From the NCBI GenBank assembly GCA_902766825.1, contig CACXFB010000007.1, positions 1 to 33,431 of the forward strand: a stretch of 33,431 bases of DNA, written 5' to 3'. The position numbers and the translations under genes were made by a program. The DNA is from an uncultured Lachnospiraceae bacterium (GTDB taxonomy: Bacteria > Bacillota > Clostridia > Lachnospirales > Lachnospiraceae). Positions 17,050 through 25,369 of this stretch are shown piece after piece. The first letter of the stretch is position 1; every line of letters starts with the position of its first letter. The notes beneath the pieces were generated by a model. The model was given only the letters and a program-made list of their open reading frames with translations, was not told the DNA's origin and made no database searches.

Positions 17050-17781
17050 ATGGAAAAACTGCAGCTCGTAAATTTGGTTAAGCATTACAGTAATAAGCAT
17101 GCGGTAAACGGAATTAATTATGAGATAAATGAAGGCGACCTTATTGGTCTTATAGGAGAAAACGGAGCGGGAAAATCAACCACACTTGCGATGATTGCCA
17201 CTCTTATTAAACCTACATCCGGAGATATCGTGTTAGACGGAAAAAGTATCATAAGATCGCCGGGAATCATGAAGGGAAGAATAGGATTTGTTCCGCAGGA
17301 CATAGCGCTCTACCCGATGCTTACCGGATATGAGAACCTTAAATTCTGGGGAAGACTTTATCACCTTAATAAAGCGCAGATTAATAAGTCGCTTGAGGAG
17401 GTATCGGCCATGATCGGGCTTGACGATGCCACGCTTAAGAGAAAAGTCGGAGAGTATTCAGGTGGAATGAAGAGAAGAATTAACATAGGGGCGGCGCTTA
17501 TGCACAATCCTGATATAGTAATTATGGATGAGCCGACGGTAGGTATTGATGTTAATTCAAGAAACATCATAACAGATACAATAATCGAGCTTAACAAAAA
17601 GGGTAAGACGATTATTTATACCGGACATTATATGTGGGAAATCGAGAAGATGTGCAACAGGGTGTGTGTGCTTGAAAACGGGCAGATTAAATGTGAGGGA
17701 AGAATGGATGAGCTGTTAAACAAGGGCGGAACAAAGATATCTTTAGAAGAGTTTTATATGAACATAACAAAGGAAGGGTAA
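17050..17781 (+). CDS. ABC transporter ATP-binding protein without adjacent permease
   Basis: 243 residues, one complete nucleotide-binding domain. Walker A is GENGAGKST (residues 36-44), the Q-loop lies in FVPQDIALYP, the signature is YSGGMKRRINIG (from 136), Walker B is IVIMDEPTVGID (D160, E161) and the H-loop His is in YTGHYMWEIE. The sequence is of the CcmA/DrrA-like exporter type. All motifs are intact, so it should hydrolyse ATP. No membrane permease gene is adjacent on either side: a HAD gene precedes it, and a TPR protein gene starts two bases after its stop. Either the permease is encoded elsewhere or the protein works with the TPR product. Confidence 0.93.
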   Translation: MEKLQLVNLVKHYSNKHAVNGINYEINEGDLIGLIGENGAGKSTTLAMIATLIKPTSGDIVLDGKSIIRSPGIMKGRIGFVPQDIALYPMLTGYENLKFWGRLYHLNKAQINKSLEEVSAMIGLDDATLKRKVGEYSGGMKRRINIGAALMHNPDIVIMDEPTVGIDVNSRNIITDTIIELNKKGKTIIYTGHYMWEIEKMCNRVCVLENGQIKCEGRMDELLNKGGTKISLEEFYMNITKEG

Positions 17782-17783
17782 AA

Positions 17784-19439
17784 ATGATGGACAGATACGA
17801 AGCAGTTGTAAAGGTTGACGAAGTAATTAAATATGCGCAGTCCAGACAGTTTGAAAAGGCTTGCGAGATTCTTGAAACTATCAACGTTGCAAAGATAAAG
17901 AATTATGATGACCTTATAATATTTGCTGAGGTTTATCAGAAAAATAAAAAGTATCTGCAGGCAAAAGAAATACTTGAGAGAATTCATGAAAGAACATCCA
18001 CAAGAAGACTTATTGCGCTACTTATCAGTGTTACTTCAAAGATGCACAATTATGTTGAAGCTGAGAAGTATTATGAGGAATACATAGCAATGGCTCCTAG
18101 GGATGTCAACAGATTCATTTTAAGATACAAGATAGATAAGGCTAAAGGATTAGGATACGATGAGCTTATCCGCTCGCTTGAGCAGTTAAAGGAATTTGAC
18201 ATTATTGAAGAGTGGGAATATGAGCTTGCAAAGCTTTATCATAAGGCAGGATATGATGATAAATGTATCAGTGAGTGCAATACAATTATCATGATGTTTG
18301 GCGCCGGCGTTATCGTTGAGAAAGCCAAGCTTTTAAGAGATTACCACATAGATGCAATAAGCAATAATACGCAGTATTCAATTACAGGCCAGTCAGGTGC
18401 TGACAGCGGATTTAACGCTACTGTCCAGCTCAATAACATTATCGATCAGGTCAAGGAAAAGATGGCAAAAGAAGATGATGGGGCAGAGGATGCCACATCT
18501 GAGAGTGCTGCGATTAGCAGTGATGATGAGGATTACGGAGAAGACATATCCATTTCACCTAAGATTGAAGAGGAATATGCTAAAGATAACGATAAGATTA
18601 CTGATGAATTCATCAGACAGGAAGAGAAGGCTAAGACTGCTCAGGTCGTAACTGAGATTTATGAAGACGAAGAAGATGTTGTAGGAATCAAAGATGATGA
18701 GAACTACAAGGATTCTCCAGATGCAGATGAAGATGAGGATGAAGATTTCTCAGAGTATGCTAAAGATGTTAAAAAAGAAGAACCAAATGAAGCTGTAACC
18801 AAAGAAGAGGTTTCAAAGAAAGACTTGCACAGGACGGACGAACTTAAAGAAGATGAGTCTGAAGTTGATGTTATGAGTGATGATTTCATCAATAACTTAA
18901 GCAGTCTTGTTAATGATGAGCTTGATAAGATTTTTAGCGAGTCTGAAGGAACAGGTGCATTTTCGGTATCCGGTAATGATTTGTTGGAAAATGATGCTGA
19001 TGCCAAGGATGATAAGGAAGAATCAACTGCCACAAAGGCAATAAATGAGGAAGAAAAAGAAGATAAAGAGGATAAAGAGGATAAAAAAGAGGGCTACAGT
19101 TATGACAATGAGTCGGAGGAAGAGGACTACAGTTATGACGATGAATATGAGGATTATGAATATGATGGTGAGTTTGATAATGATGAAGGGTTAATGGATT
19201 CAATTTTAAGCATCAAAGAAAAGAAGATAAAATTATCAGAGATAAATCTTTTCAAGGAAGTGTTTGTCAAGAAAAAGGATGAGCCTTTTAAGAGAAAAGA
19301 TATAGAAGAATATGACAGGATATTTAAGAATGCTCATATGTACGATGATGAAGAGGATGAAAATTATCTTGAGCTTGACGAGATAATTCGTAAGGAAGAA
19401 GAAAACGCGCAAAAGAAGAAAGTGAGAGGGAAGAATTAA
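17784..19439 (+). CDS. TPR-like protein with long acidic region (probably cut short by a frameshift)
   Basis: 551 residues as read. Residues 1-200 are helical and TPR-like, with paired helices such as FEKACEILETINVAKI, KKYLQAKEILERIHERT and NYVEAEKYYEEYIAMAP. From about 225 the sequence is disordered and highly acidic (Asp/Glu/Lys, with Tyr-Asp-rich stretches near 440-470). It ends in QKKKVRGKN. The same acidic, Lys/Glu-rich composition continues without pause in the -1 frame from 19394, which is open to 20530 and has no start codon for about 350 bases. I infer that this gene and the AAA-like segment at 19748-20530 were one gene of about 915 residues that lost a base in the A-rich tract near 19402-19414. 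It starts two bases after the ABC ATPase gene. No signal peptide or membrane segment is seen. Confidence 0.85.
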   Translation: MMDRYEAVVKVDEVIKYAQSRQFEKACEILETINVAKIKNYDDLIIFAEVYQKNKKYLQAKEILERIHERTSTRRLIALLISVTSKMHNYVEAEKYYEEYIAMAPRDVNRFILRYKIDKAKGLGYDELIRSLEQLKEFDIIEEWEYELAKLYHKAGYDDKCISECNTIIMMFGAGVIVEKAKLLRDYHIDAISNNTQYSITGQSGADSGFNATVQLNNIIDQVKEKMAKEDDGAEDATSESAAISSDDEDYGEDISISPKIEEEYAKDNDKITDEFIRQEEKAKTAQVVTEIYEDEEDVVGIKDDENYKDSPDADEDEDEDFSEYAKDVKKEEPNEAVTKEEVSKKDLHRTDELKEDESEVDVMSDDFINNLSSLVNDELDKIFSESEGTGAFSVSGNDLLENDADAKDDKEESTATKAINEEEKEDKEDKEDKKEGYSYDNESEEEDYSYDDEYEDYEYDGEFDNDEGLMDSILSIKEKKIKLSEINLFKEVFVKKKDEPFKRKDIEEYDRIFKNAHMYDDEEDENYLELDEIIRKEEENAQKKKVRGKN

Positions 19440-19747
19440 AGAAAGCAAAAGCTGAAGCTGCAAATGAAGTAAAAGATGTAACAAAAGAAACTGTCACAGA
19501 AGAAAAAGAACAGGATGAAGAACAGGTCGCAGAAGAACCTGTTACACAGGAAACAAAGCAGAAGGAAGAAACAATAGAGGAACCGGTTGCTATAGATGCA
19601 GCAGATTCAGATAAAGAAGATGATGCAGAAGAAAAAGAGCCTGTCCATATCAAGGAGATAGCAAATGCAACAGAGCCTATAATTCCTGACTACAATAATT
19701 CGGGAATTAAAAGCGAGGATCTTGATGAAGAAGAGTACAACCATGTT
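19394..19747 (+). pseudogene. Start-less open frame joining the TPR gene to the AAA-like gene
   Basis: In the -1 frame relative to the TPR gene, codons are open from 19394 (after a TAA at 19391) up to the ATG at 19748 and beyond. The translation is acidic and Lys/Glu/Val-rich (for example EEPVTQETKQKEE), matching the disordered tail of the TPR protein. It contains no ATG, GTG or TTG start that I can find and no ribosome binding site. It overlaps the TPR gene over 19394-19439. Adding one A in the run at 19411-19414 would join the frames as AQKEESEREELKK, which looks natural. This is therefore a broken part of a longer gene, or a site of frameshifting. Confidence 0.75.
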
Positions 19748-20530
19748 ATGAAGTGGTTAGGAGTTCTTCTTACACCATCGATGTATGATGCTTCTGCAAC
19801 AGAAGATATAGACGAGAAGATTTTCAGAAATTATTATGAGATACCTGCACTCAGATCTAACATCAGATGTGCAGTAGCTGCACTTGTAAAGAATCCGGTT
19901 ACCGGTAACTTTATTATATGCGGAAATGCCAAGTCAGGAAGAACAACGATTGCGAAGATGATTGGAAAAGTTGCCTGTGCAAAGGATATAGTTGATTCGG
20001 GAAGAATTGCAAGAATCGATGCAGAGAAGTTTAACGATGTTGACCTTGAGCATAAGCAGAGCAAGCTTGCGGACGGATGTCTTATTATTCAGCGTGCACA
20101 CCTACTTACACCTGCAGCAATGACATCGCTTGTAACTCTTATAATTCATCTGAATGGAAGACTGGTTGTATTTTTGGAGACAGACTATGATAATATTGCG
20201 GCACTTTATATGATGACACCGGAGGTAAGAAAATACTTCACTAACGTAGTGTCAATGCCACAGTATTCAAAGGAAGAACTCATCGGTTTTGCCAAGAGTT
20301 ATGCAGCTTACAAGAACTTCTCATTTAGTGAGAGCGGTCTGTTTGCGATGAATGAGATGCTTGATACTTCATTTGACAGAATTCCTCAGGACAAGAGAAT
20401 TCCTTTTGTTTTGACAGCGGTGGAGAAGGCAATAAAAGCTGCTAACGAAAGAAGTGTCGGCGGATTTATGAGACCGAACACAGACGGTTTTAATGTGCTT
20501 GAAATGCAGGATGTTGAGAAGCAGTATTAG
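19748..20530 (+). CDS. Degenerate AAA-like domain protein (probable C-terminal part of the TPR protein)
   Basis: 260 residues from the first ATG; the frame is open further upstream to 19394 and the ATG at 19748 has no good ribosome binding site, so this is probably a C-terminal domain and not a free gene. It follows an AAA+ layout: a P-loop-like GNAKSGRTTIAKMIG, a sensor-like strand LVVFLETDYD and a helical lid with KRIPFVLTAVEKAIKAANE. The Walker A Lys is replaced by Arg (SGRTT) and the Walker B acidic pair is lost (GCLIIQRAHLL), so ATP hydrolysis is unlikely. The layout recalls the CbxX/SpoVK group. The stop lies 44 bases before the pyrophosphatase gene. Confidence 0.72.
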   Translation: MKWLGVLLTPSMYDASATEDIDEKIFRNYYEIPALRSNIRCAVAALVKNPVTGNFIICGNAKSGRTTIAKMIGKVACAKDIVDSGRIARIDAEKFNDVDLEHKQSKLADGCLIIQRAHLLTPAAMTSLVTLIIHLNGRLVVFLETDYDNIAALYMMTPEVRKYFTNVVSMPQYSKEELIGFAKSYAAYKNFSFSESGLFAMNEMLDTSFDRIPQDKRIPFVLTAVEKAIKAANERSVGGFMRPNTDGFNVLEMQDVEKQY

Positions 20531-20574
20531 TTAATTGGGGCAGTGCAGGGTGTGCAGACAGGAGGATTAATTTC

Positions 20575-22257
20575 ATGGGAAATGATAATGAAATAGTATA
20601 TATAATCGGACATATTAATCCTGATACAGATTCCATCTGTTCAGCCATTGCATATGCAAATCTTAAAAATAAGATTTCAAACAGTCAGTACAAGGCGCGC
20701 AGGGCAGGTCAGATAAATGCAGAGACAAGGTTTGTACTTGACAGATTTGCGGTCAAAGCACCGGGGTATATGTCTGATGTGAGAACGCAGGTTAAAGACA
20801 TAGATATACGTAAGGTGACCGGAGTTACCGATGATATTTCCATAAAAAATGCATGGGCTCTTATGGGAGAAAACAATGCAGTAACACTGCCGGTTGTTGA
20901 TAAAGATACTCTTGAAGGTGTTATCACAATCGGTGATATCGCAAAGTCGTACATGGATATATATGATAGCGAGATTCTTTCAAAGGCAAAGACTTCATTT
21001 TCAAATATTGTTGAGACGCTTGACGGTAAACTTATAGTCGGAAGCGACACAGACCATCTTACCGGAGGTAAGGTTCTCATTGCGGCAGCCAATCCTGACC
21101 TAATGGAGAACTATATCGAGGAAAATGATATAGTTATACTTGGTAATAGATATGAGTCGCAGCTTTGCGCGATTGAGATGAAGGCAAAATGCATTATCGT
21201 AAGTGACGGTGCGCCTGTTTCGAGAACAATAATCAAGCTGGCTACGGACAATAACTGTGCCGTTATCACAACGCCGTTTGATACATTTACGGTGGCAAGA
21301 CTTATTAATCAGAGTATTCCTATAAGTTATTTTATGAAAAGGGATAATCTGATTCGTTTTACCACGGAAGATTACATAGATGATGTACGTGAAATCATGG
21401 CTAAAAAATCCCACAGAGACTTCCCTGTGCTTGATAAAAAAGGAAGCTTTATCGGAATGATATCCAGAAGGGATCTGCTTAATGCCAGAAGGAAAAAAGT
21501 AATTCTTGTGGATCATAATGAACGTTCACAGGCGGTGGACGGTCTTGAAGAGGTCGATATTCTTGAGATAATAGACCACCACAGAATCGGTTCGATAGAG
21601 ACGATAAGTCCGGTGTATTTCAGAAATCAGCCGCTTGGATGCACGGCGACAATTATATATCAGATGTACAGAGAAAACGGTGTTGAAGTGGATAAGCAGA
21701 CAGCGGGGCTTTTATGTTCTGCAATACTTTCCGATACCCTGATTTTCCGTTCGCCAACCTGTACGCAGTATGACAAGGATGCGGCATGTGAGCTAGCGCG
21801 TATTGCAGGTATAGAACCTGAGGAGTATGCCAAGGAGATGTTTGCGGCAGGAAGCAATATGTCAGGCAGGGCGCCTGAGGAAATATTCTTCCAGGATTTT
21901 AAGAAGTTCAGTGCAGGAGATAATACATTTGGCGTGGGTCAGATTAATTCAATGAACAGCAGTGAGCTTGAGCAGATTAAAAAGAAAATAGGACCTTATA
22001 TTGAAAGAGCATACAGCGAGCAGGGACTCGATATGCTGTTCTTCCTTCTTACCGATATTATGAAGGGAGACTCTGAAGTTATGTGCGTGGGAGACGGAGC
22101 GGACCAGCTTGTATATGATGCATTCTCAATTGCAAATGATGAAAGTGCGGATAATAATACGGACGGGGCAGCCCATATAATAATAAAAGGGCTTGTTTCA
22201 CGAAAGAAGCAGTTTATTCCGCCTATCGTGACAGCCCTTCAGAACGACAATATATAA
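20575..22257 (+). CDS. ppaC: Manganese-dependent inorganic pyrophosphatase with CBS and DRTGG regions
   Basis: 560 residues, longer than plain family II pyrophosphatases (about 310) because a regulatory insert of about 240 residues splits the DHH domain. The N-terminal part has IIGHINPDTDSICSAIAYA (metal-binding His and Asp residues). A first CBS unit follows (about 70-125), then a DRTGG-like region (DHLTGGKVLIAA) and a second CBS unit (HRDFPVLDKKGSFIGMISRRDLL). The catalytic domain resumes with VDHNERSQAV and EIIDHHRIG; the C-terminal DHHA2 part includes SDTLIFRSPT and GVGQINSM. In known relatives the CBS pair binds adenine nucleotides and, with DRTGG, diadenosine polyphosphates, tuning hydrolysis of pyrophosphate. 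GGAGG lies nine bases before the ATG. It is convergent with the small Ig-like gene. Confidence 0.95.
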   Translation: MGNDNEIVYIIGHINPDTDSICSAIAYANLKNKISNSQYKARRAGQINAETRFVLDRFAVKAPGYMSDVRTQVKDIDIRKVTGVTDDISIKNAWALMGENNAVTLPVVDKDTLEGVITIGDIAKSYMDIYDSEILSKAKTSFSNIVETLDGKLIVGSDTDHLTGGKVLIAAANPDLMENYIEENDIVILGNRYESQLCAIEMKAKCIIVSDGAPVSRTIIKLATDNNCAVITTPFDTFTVARLINQSIPISYFMKRDNLIRFTTEDYIDDVREIMAKKSHRDFPVLDKKGSFIGMISRRDLLNARRKKVILVDHNERSQAVDGLEEVDILEIIDHHRIGSIETISPVYFRNQPLGCTATIIYQMYRENGVEVDKQTAGLLCSAILSDTLIFRSPTCTQYDKDAACELARIAGIEPEEYAKEMFAAGSNMSGRAPEEIFFQDFKKFSAGDNTFGVGQINSMNSSELEQIKKKIGPYIERAYSEQGLDMLFFLLTDIMKGDSEVMCVGDGADQLVYDAFSIANDESADNNTDGAAHIIIKGLVSRKKQFIPPIVTALQNDNI

Positions 22258-22275
22258 AATATTATATTATAAATT

Positions 22276-22620
22276 CTACTTTATCTTGAACTGTATCTGG
22301 ACTGCATGTTTTAGATGCTTTCCGGATACCGATTTAACATTCTTGGTGATGTTAAGTATGTATGGCTCGTTCGGATTGTATTCACCTGTTGGTGTTATCT
22401 CAATCATGTTCTCTACGCTGTTGTAAATGATGCTTGTGTGAACAGGTGACTGATTAAGCGTAGTAACAAACATGTTGGTCGAATTGACCGTGCGCGGGTC
22501 AAGTGCAGTGTTGAACTTAACTTTCCAGGTAAAGCGCGTGGTTTCGTAGCGGATGTTTTCATGGATGAACACATTGCTGTCGGTATTCTTTCTGTCTATT
22601 TCAAGATATGATGAAGCCAT
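22276..22620 (-). CDS. Small protein with one bacterial Ig-like (Big_5/SbsA-type) domain
   Basis: 114 residues, nearly all one domain. The pattern FTWKVKFNTALDPRTVNSTNMFV, shortened here to its key parts FKVKFN-like strand, ALDPRTVN turn and NMFV strand, is that of Big_5/SbsA Ig-like domains, and the end (PYILNITKNVKSVSG) fits the closing strands. Such domains usually repeat in secreted or surface-layer proteins. Here it is single, with no signal peptide, anchor or membrane segment, so the product appears cytosolic. GAGGT lies ahead of the ATG at a short distance. It is convergent with the pyrophosphatase gene (18-base gap) and divergent from the flavin reductase gene. Coding status is supported by the domain match; its role is unknown. 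Confidence 0.75.
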   Translation of the reverse strand: MASSYLEIDRKNTDSNVFIHENIRYETTRFTWKVKFNTALDPRTVNSTNMFVTTLNQSPVHTSIIYNSVENMIEITPTGEYNPNEPYILNITKNVKSVSGKHLKHAVQIQFKIK

Positions 22621-22757
22621 GGCAACCTCGATTCTGCGTCATACGCCGTAATTTAGTTAGTGTAGAGTAATTCTATTTTAACATGGTATAAAAAGGAGTT
22701 CAACACACATTTTTCAAGATATTGCATACAATACAGTAACGTGAAGGAGATACCAGA

Positions 22758-23432
22758 ATGGGAAAACAATATTGGAGACCGGGCAATATGCTATACCCGG
22801 TTCCGGCGGTTATGGTGAGTGCTGCAAAAGATGGCGAAAAGCCGAATATCATTACAGTTGCCTGGGCAGGAACTGTATGTTCATCGCCGGCAATGGTATC
22901 GATATCTGTAAGAGAAAGCAGATATTCTTACGATATAATAAAAGAGAGTAAAGAGTTCGTGATTAATCTTGTGACAAAAGATCTTGCATACGCTGCAGAC
23001 CTTTGTGGAGTTATATCGGGGCGTGATAATGACAAGTTTGCAAAGGCAGGACTTACGGCAGAAAAGATGGAGCATGTAAGTGCTCCCGGAATAAAGGAAA
23101 GCCCTGTATGTATCGAGTGTAAGGTTGTTGATGAGATAAAGCTTGGAAGTCACAGTATGTTTCTTGCCAATGTGGAAGGAGTTGCTGTTGACGAAAGTCT
23201 TCTTGATGAAAAGGGAAGGCTCGAACTTGATAAGGCAAATCTTGTGGCATATTCACATGGCGATTATATGATGCTTGGGAAAAAAATCGGAAGCTTCGGG
23301 TATTCGGTCAGAAAGAAGCCTGCAAAGAAAAACACAACGGGTAAAAATATTAATAAAAACAATAATAAAAACAGCAACAAGAATACATCTACAAAGAAGA
23401 GTAACAGGACAAAAGGCAACAGAACAAAATAG
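22758..23432 (+). CDS. Flavin reductase-like FMN-binding split-barrel protein with Asn/Lys-rich tail
   Basis: 224 residues. Residues of about 1-185 form a flavin reductase-like domain: the start KQYWRPGNMLYPVPAVMVSA, then NIITVAWAGTVCSSPAMVSISVR, then FVINLVTKDLAYAADLCG, and a late SHGDYMMLGKKIGSFGYSVRKK. Such proteins bind FMN, and some relatives are free-standing flavoproteins of unknown substrate. From about residue 188 the chain becomes a low-complexity Lys/Asn/Thr tail with repeated NKN and KNS units, unusual for the family and strongly basic. AAGGAG lies nine bases before the ATG. The OLD-type gene begins 18 bases after the stop, so the two may be co-transcribed, though a functional link is not evident. 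Confidence 0.9.
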   Translation: MGKQYWRPGNMLYPVPAVMVSAAKDGEKPNIITVAWAGTVCSSPAMVSISVRESRYSYDIIKESKEFVINLVTKDLAYAADLCGVISGRDNDKFAKAGLTAEKMEHVSAPGIKESPVCIECKVVDEIKLGSHSMFLANVEGVAVDESLLDEKGRLELDKANLVAYSHGDYMMLGKKIGSFGYSVRKKPAKKNTTGKNINKNNNKNSNKNTSTKKSNRTKGNRTK

Positions 23433-23450
23433 CAGATTGGGGTGTTTGTA

Positions 23451-25316
23451 ATGAAAATCAGCTATATACATATTGCTAACTTTGTGGCAATAAAGGATCT
23501 TGAAATTACGGACGTGGAAAATGCTCTTATCCTTGTTGGAAAAAACAATACAGGTAAGACTATTGTAATCGACGCCATAAGAGCAGCAGCTGGTGATTAT
23601 GTTGTTACGGACAAAGATTTTCTGGACATAACAAAGCATATTATCATCGAGTTTAAAGTGGAGTTTACGGAAGATGACCTTTTGCTGTTTAATCAGCTTG
23701 GCATTGTAAGCAAGTACAAAAAATATGATTTGTGGATTAAGGATTTTTGCAACAAGCTCCCGTCATTTGACGGCACAAGCCTTAGTTTTAAGTGTGTGAT
23801 TAACAGGCAGAAAACTCTTAAGTACGATGATGGATTTAAGAGAAACAATCCTCATATCAAAGAAGTATTTCCAAAGGTTTATTATATAGATCACAGCAGA
23901 AATTTAGAGAGTATCAAAAATGAGATTCTTGGGCTTTACGACAGGGATTCCCTTATGGATCTTAAGAAAAACAGATGTATTTTCGATAAGACCAAGCAGT
24001 GTGTAAAATGCTTTAACTGTATTGGCTTAATTAACAAAAAGAAGCCTCAGGATCTTACGGTTTATGAGACTGCAAGACTTATGGAGTATAAGCTCTTAAG
24101 CATCAATCTGACCAATTTCTCAGAGAGGCTCAATAAGTATTTTCACAGAAACGGAAGCCGCATGCAGGACATCACTTTCAGTTTTGAATTTAAAGCTGAT
24201 GAAGTGTTTAATATTGATGCGATTGTTCATAACAGACAGAGGGGGACAGAAGGTCCGCTTGCAACCCTGTCAGAGGGATTAAAAAGCATTTTTACCCTTT
24301 CTTTGTTAGAGGCATACATAGATGAAGAGACTGCCATCCCATGTATAATCATGATAGAGGATCCGGAGATATATCTTCATCCTTCACTTCAAAAGACTTC
24401 GTCGGAGATTCTTTACCGGTTATCCAAGAAGAACCAGGTCATTTTCTCAACTCATTCACCTAATCTGATATTTAACTTCTCGTCAAAGCAGATAAAACAG
24501 GTTGTGCTTGATGAGGAATACCATACAACCATCAAAGAGGAAACGGATATTGATGAGATATTAAATGATTTAGGATACACGGCAAATGACCTTATGAACA
24601 TAAGCTTCGTATTTATTGTCGAGGGAAAGCAGGATAAGAACAGACTGCCGCTTCTTTTGGAAAAATATTATTCGGAGATAATAAAGCCGGACGGAAGTCT
24701 TGCAAGGGTTTCCATTATTCCGACCAACAGCTGTACGAACATTAAAACATATGCAAATCTTAAGTACATTAACCAGCTTTATCTTAAAGACCAGTTCCTT
24801 ATGATAAGGGACAGTGACGGCAAGAATCCTAATCAGCTTGTAAAACAGCTTTGCGGATACTACAGCCAGAGGGCGAAAGAGGATGAGATGAGTATTCCGA
24901 GGGTAACGCCAAGAAATGTACTTGTTCTTAAGTATTATTCGTTCGAGAATTATTTTCTTGTGCCGGAAATAATGCAGCAGATCGGTGTTATTAAGCATGT
25001 GGAAGATTTCTATAATACTTTGTGGATTAAGTACAAGGATTATCTCTATAAGCTTGGCAGCGTAAAGCGAATGTTAAAGGTTACGGGTATACGAATAAAC
25101 TCAAAAGAAGATATCAAGAAAAACATGGAGAGCATAAAGATTTACGTCAGAGGACATAATCTTTTTGATATATTCTATGGCAGGTATAAATCCGATGCAC
25201 AGACGGAAATACTCAGAAAATATATAGATGTTGCACCTAGAGATACCTTTAAGGATATTTTCGATGCGATAGACTCATTTGTATATTTTGAGAACAGGCG
25301 TAAGGATGAAGAATAA
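23451..25316 (+). CDS. OLD-family ATPase/TOPRIM nuclease-like protein with a Cys cluster
   Basis: 621 residues. The N-terminal half is an ABC/SMC-like ATPase: Walker A is GKNNTGKT (residues 30-37), a signature-like LSEGLKSIFTLSLLEAY precedes Walker B in IIMIEDPEIYLHPS, and a His switch lies in FSTHSPNLIFNF. The C-terminal half is a TOPRIM domain with Glu in FIVEGKQDKNRLPLLLEKY and the acidic DSD in MIRDSDGKN. This order defines the OLD family of ATP-dependent endonucleases. An insert in the ATPase half carries four cysteines (C176, C184, C187, C190; CX7CX2CX2C), suggestive of a metal or Fe-S site. An upstream in-frame GTG at 23442 overlaps the ribosome binding site; the ATG at 23451 has GGGG eight bases ahead and is chosen. 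No helicase or reverse transcriptase gene is adjacent. Confidence 0.9.
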   Translation: MKISYIHIANFVAIKDLEITDVENALILVGKNNTGKTIVIDAIRAAAGDYVVTDKDFLDITKHIIIEFKVEFTEDDLLLFNQLGIVSKYKKYDLWIKDFCNKLPSFDGTSLSFKCVINRQKTLKYDDGFKRNNPHIKEVFPKVYYIDHSRNLESIKNEILGLYDRDSLMDLKKNRCIFDKTKQCVKCFNCIGLINKKKPQDLTVYETARLMEYKLLSINLTNFSERLNKYFHRNGSRMQDITFSFEFKADEVFNIDAIVHNRQRGTEGPLATLSEGLKSIFTLSLLEAYIDEETAIPCIIMIEDPEIYLHPSLQKTSSEILYRLSKKNQVIFSTHSPNLIFNFSSKQIKQVVLDEEYHTTIKEETDIDEILNDLGYTANDLMNISFVFIVEGKQDKNRLPLLLEKYYSEIIKPDGSLARVSIIPTNSCTNIKTYANLKYINQLYLKDQFLMIRDSDGKNPNQLVKQLCGYYSQRAKEDEMSIPRVTPRNVLVLKYYSFENYFLVPEIMQQIGVIKHVEDFYNTLWIKYKDYLYKLGSVKRMLKVTGIRINSKEDIKKNMESIKIYVRGHNLFDIFYGRYKSDAQTEILRKYIDVAPRDTFKDIFDAIDSFVYFENRRKDEE

Positions 25317-25341
25317 ATTTTTAAAGATGGTCTATTTTCTC

Positions 25342-25369
25342 TTTACAATCATATTCTTTATGCTATAAT
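25342..25369 (+). promoter_or_regulatory. Extended -10 promoter upstream of murA
   Basis: TTTACA at 25342-25347 and TATAAT at 25364-25369, 16 bases apart, with TG one base before the -10. A start near 25376 would leave an untranslated leader of about 140 bases. The AATGCACA at 25367-25374 recurs at 25381-25388, and TGCATAA occurs at 25396 and 25416. Confidence 0.72.

Noticed and set aside
19394-19439. Programmed -1 frameshifting as the firm explanation of the split gene
   Set aside because: There is a CAAAAG run but no canonical X-XXY-YYZ slippery site and no clear downstream pseudoknot or internal Shine-Dalgarno arrangement; kept only as one possibility.
23451-25316. A Gabija-type or retron-type defence system built on the OLD-like gene
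   Set aside because: The next gene is murA and the previous one a flavin reductase; no UvrD-like helicase, reverse transcriptase or other effector is near, so only a lone OLD-family protein can be claimed.
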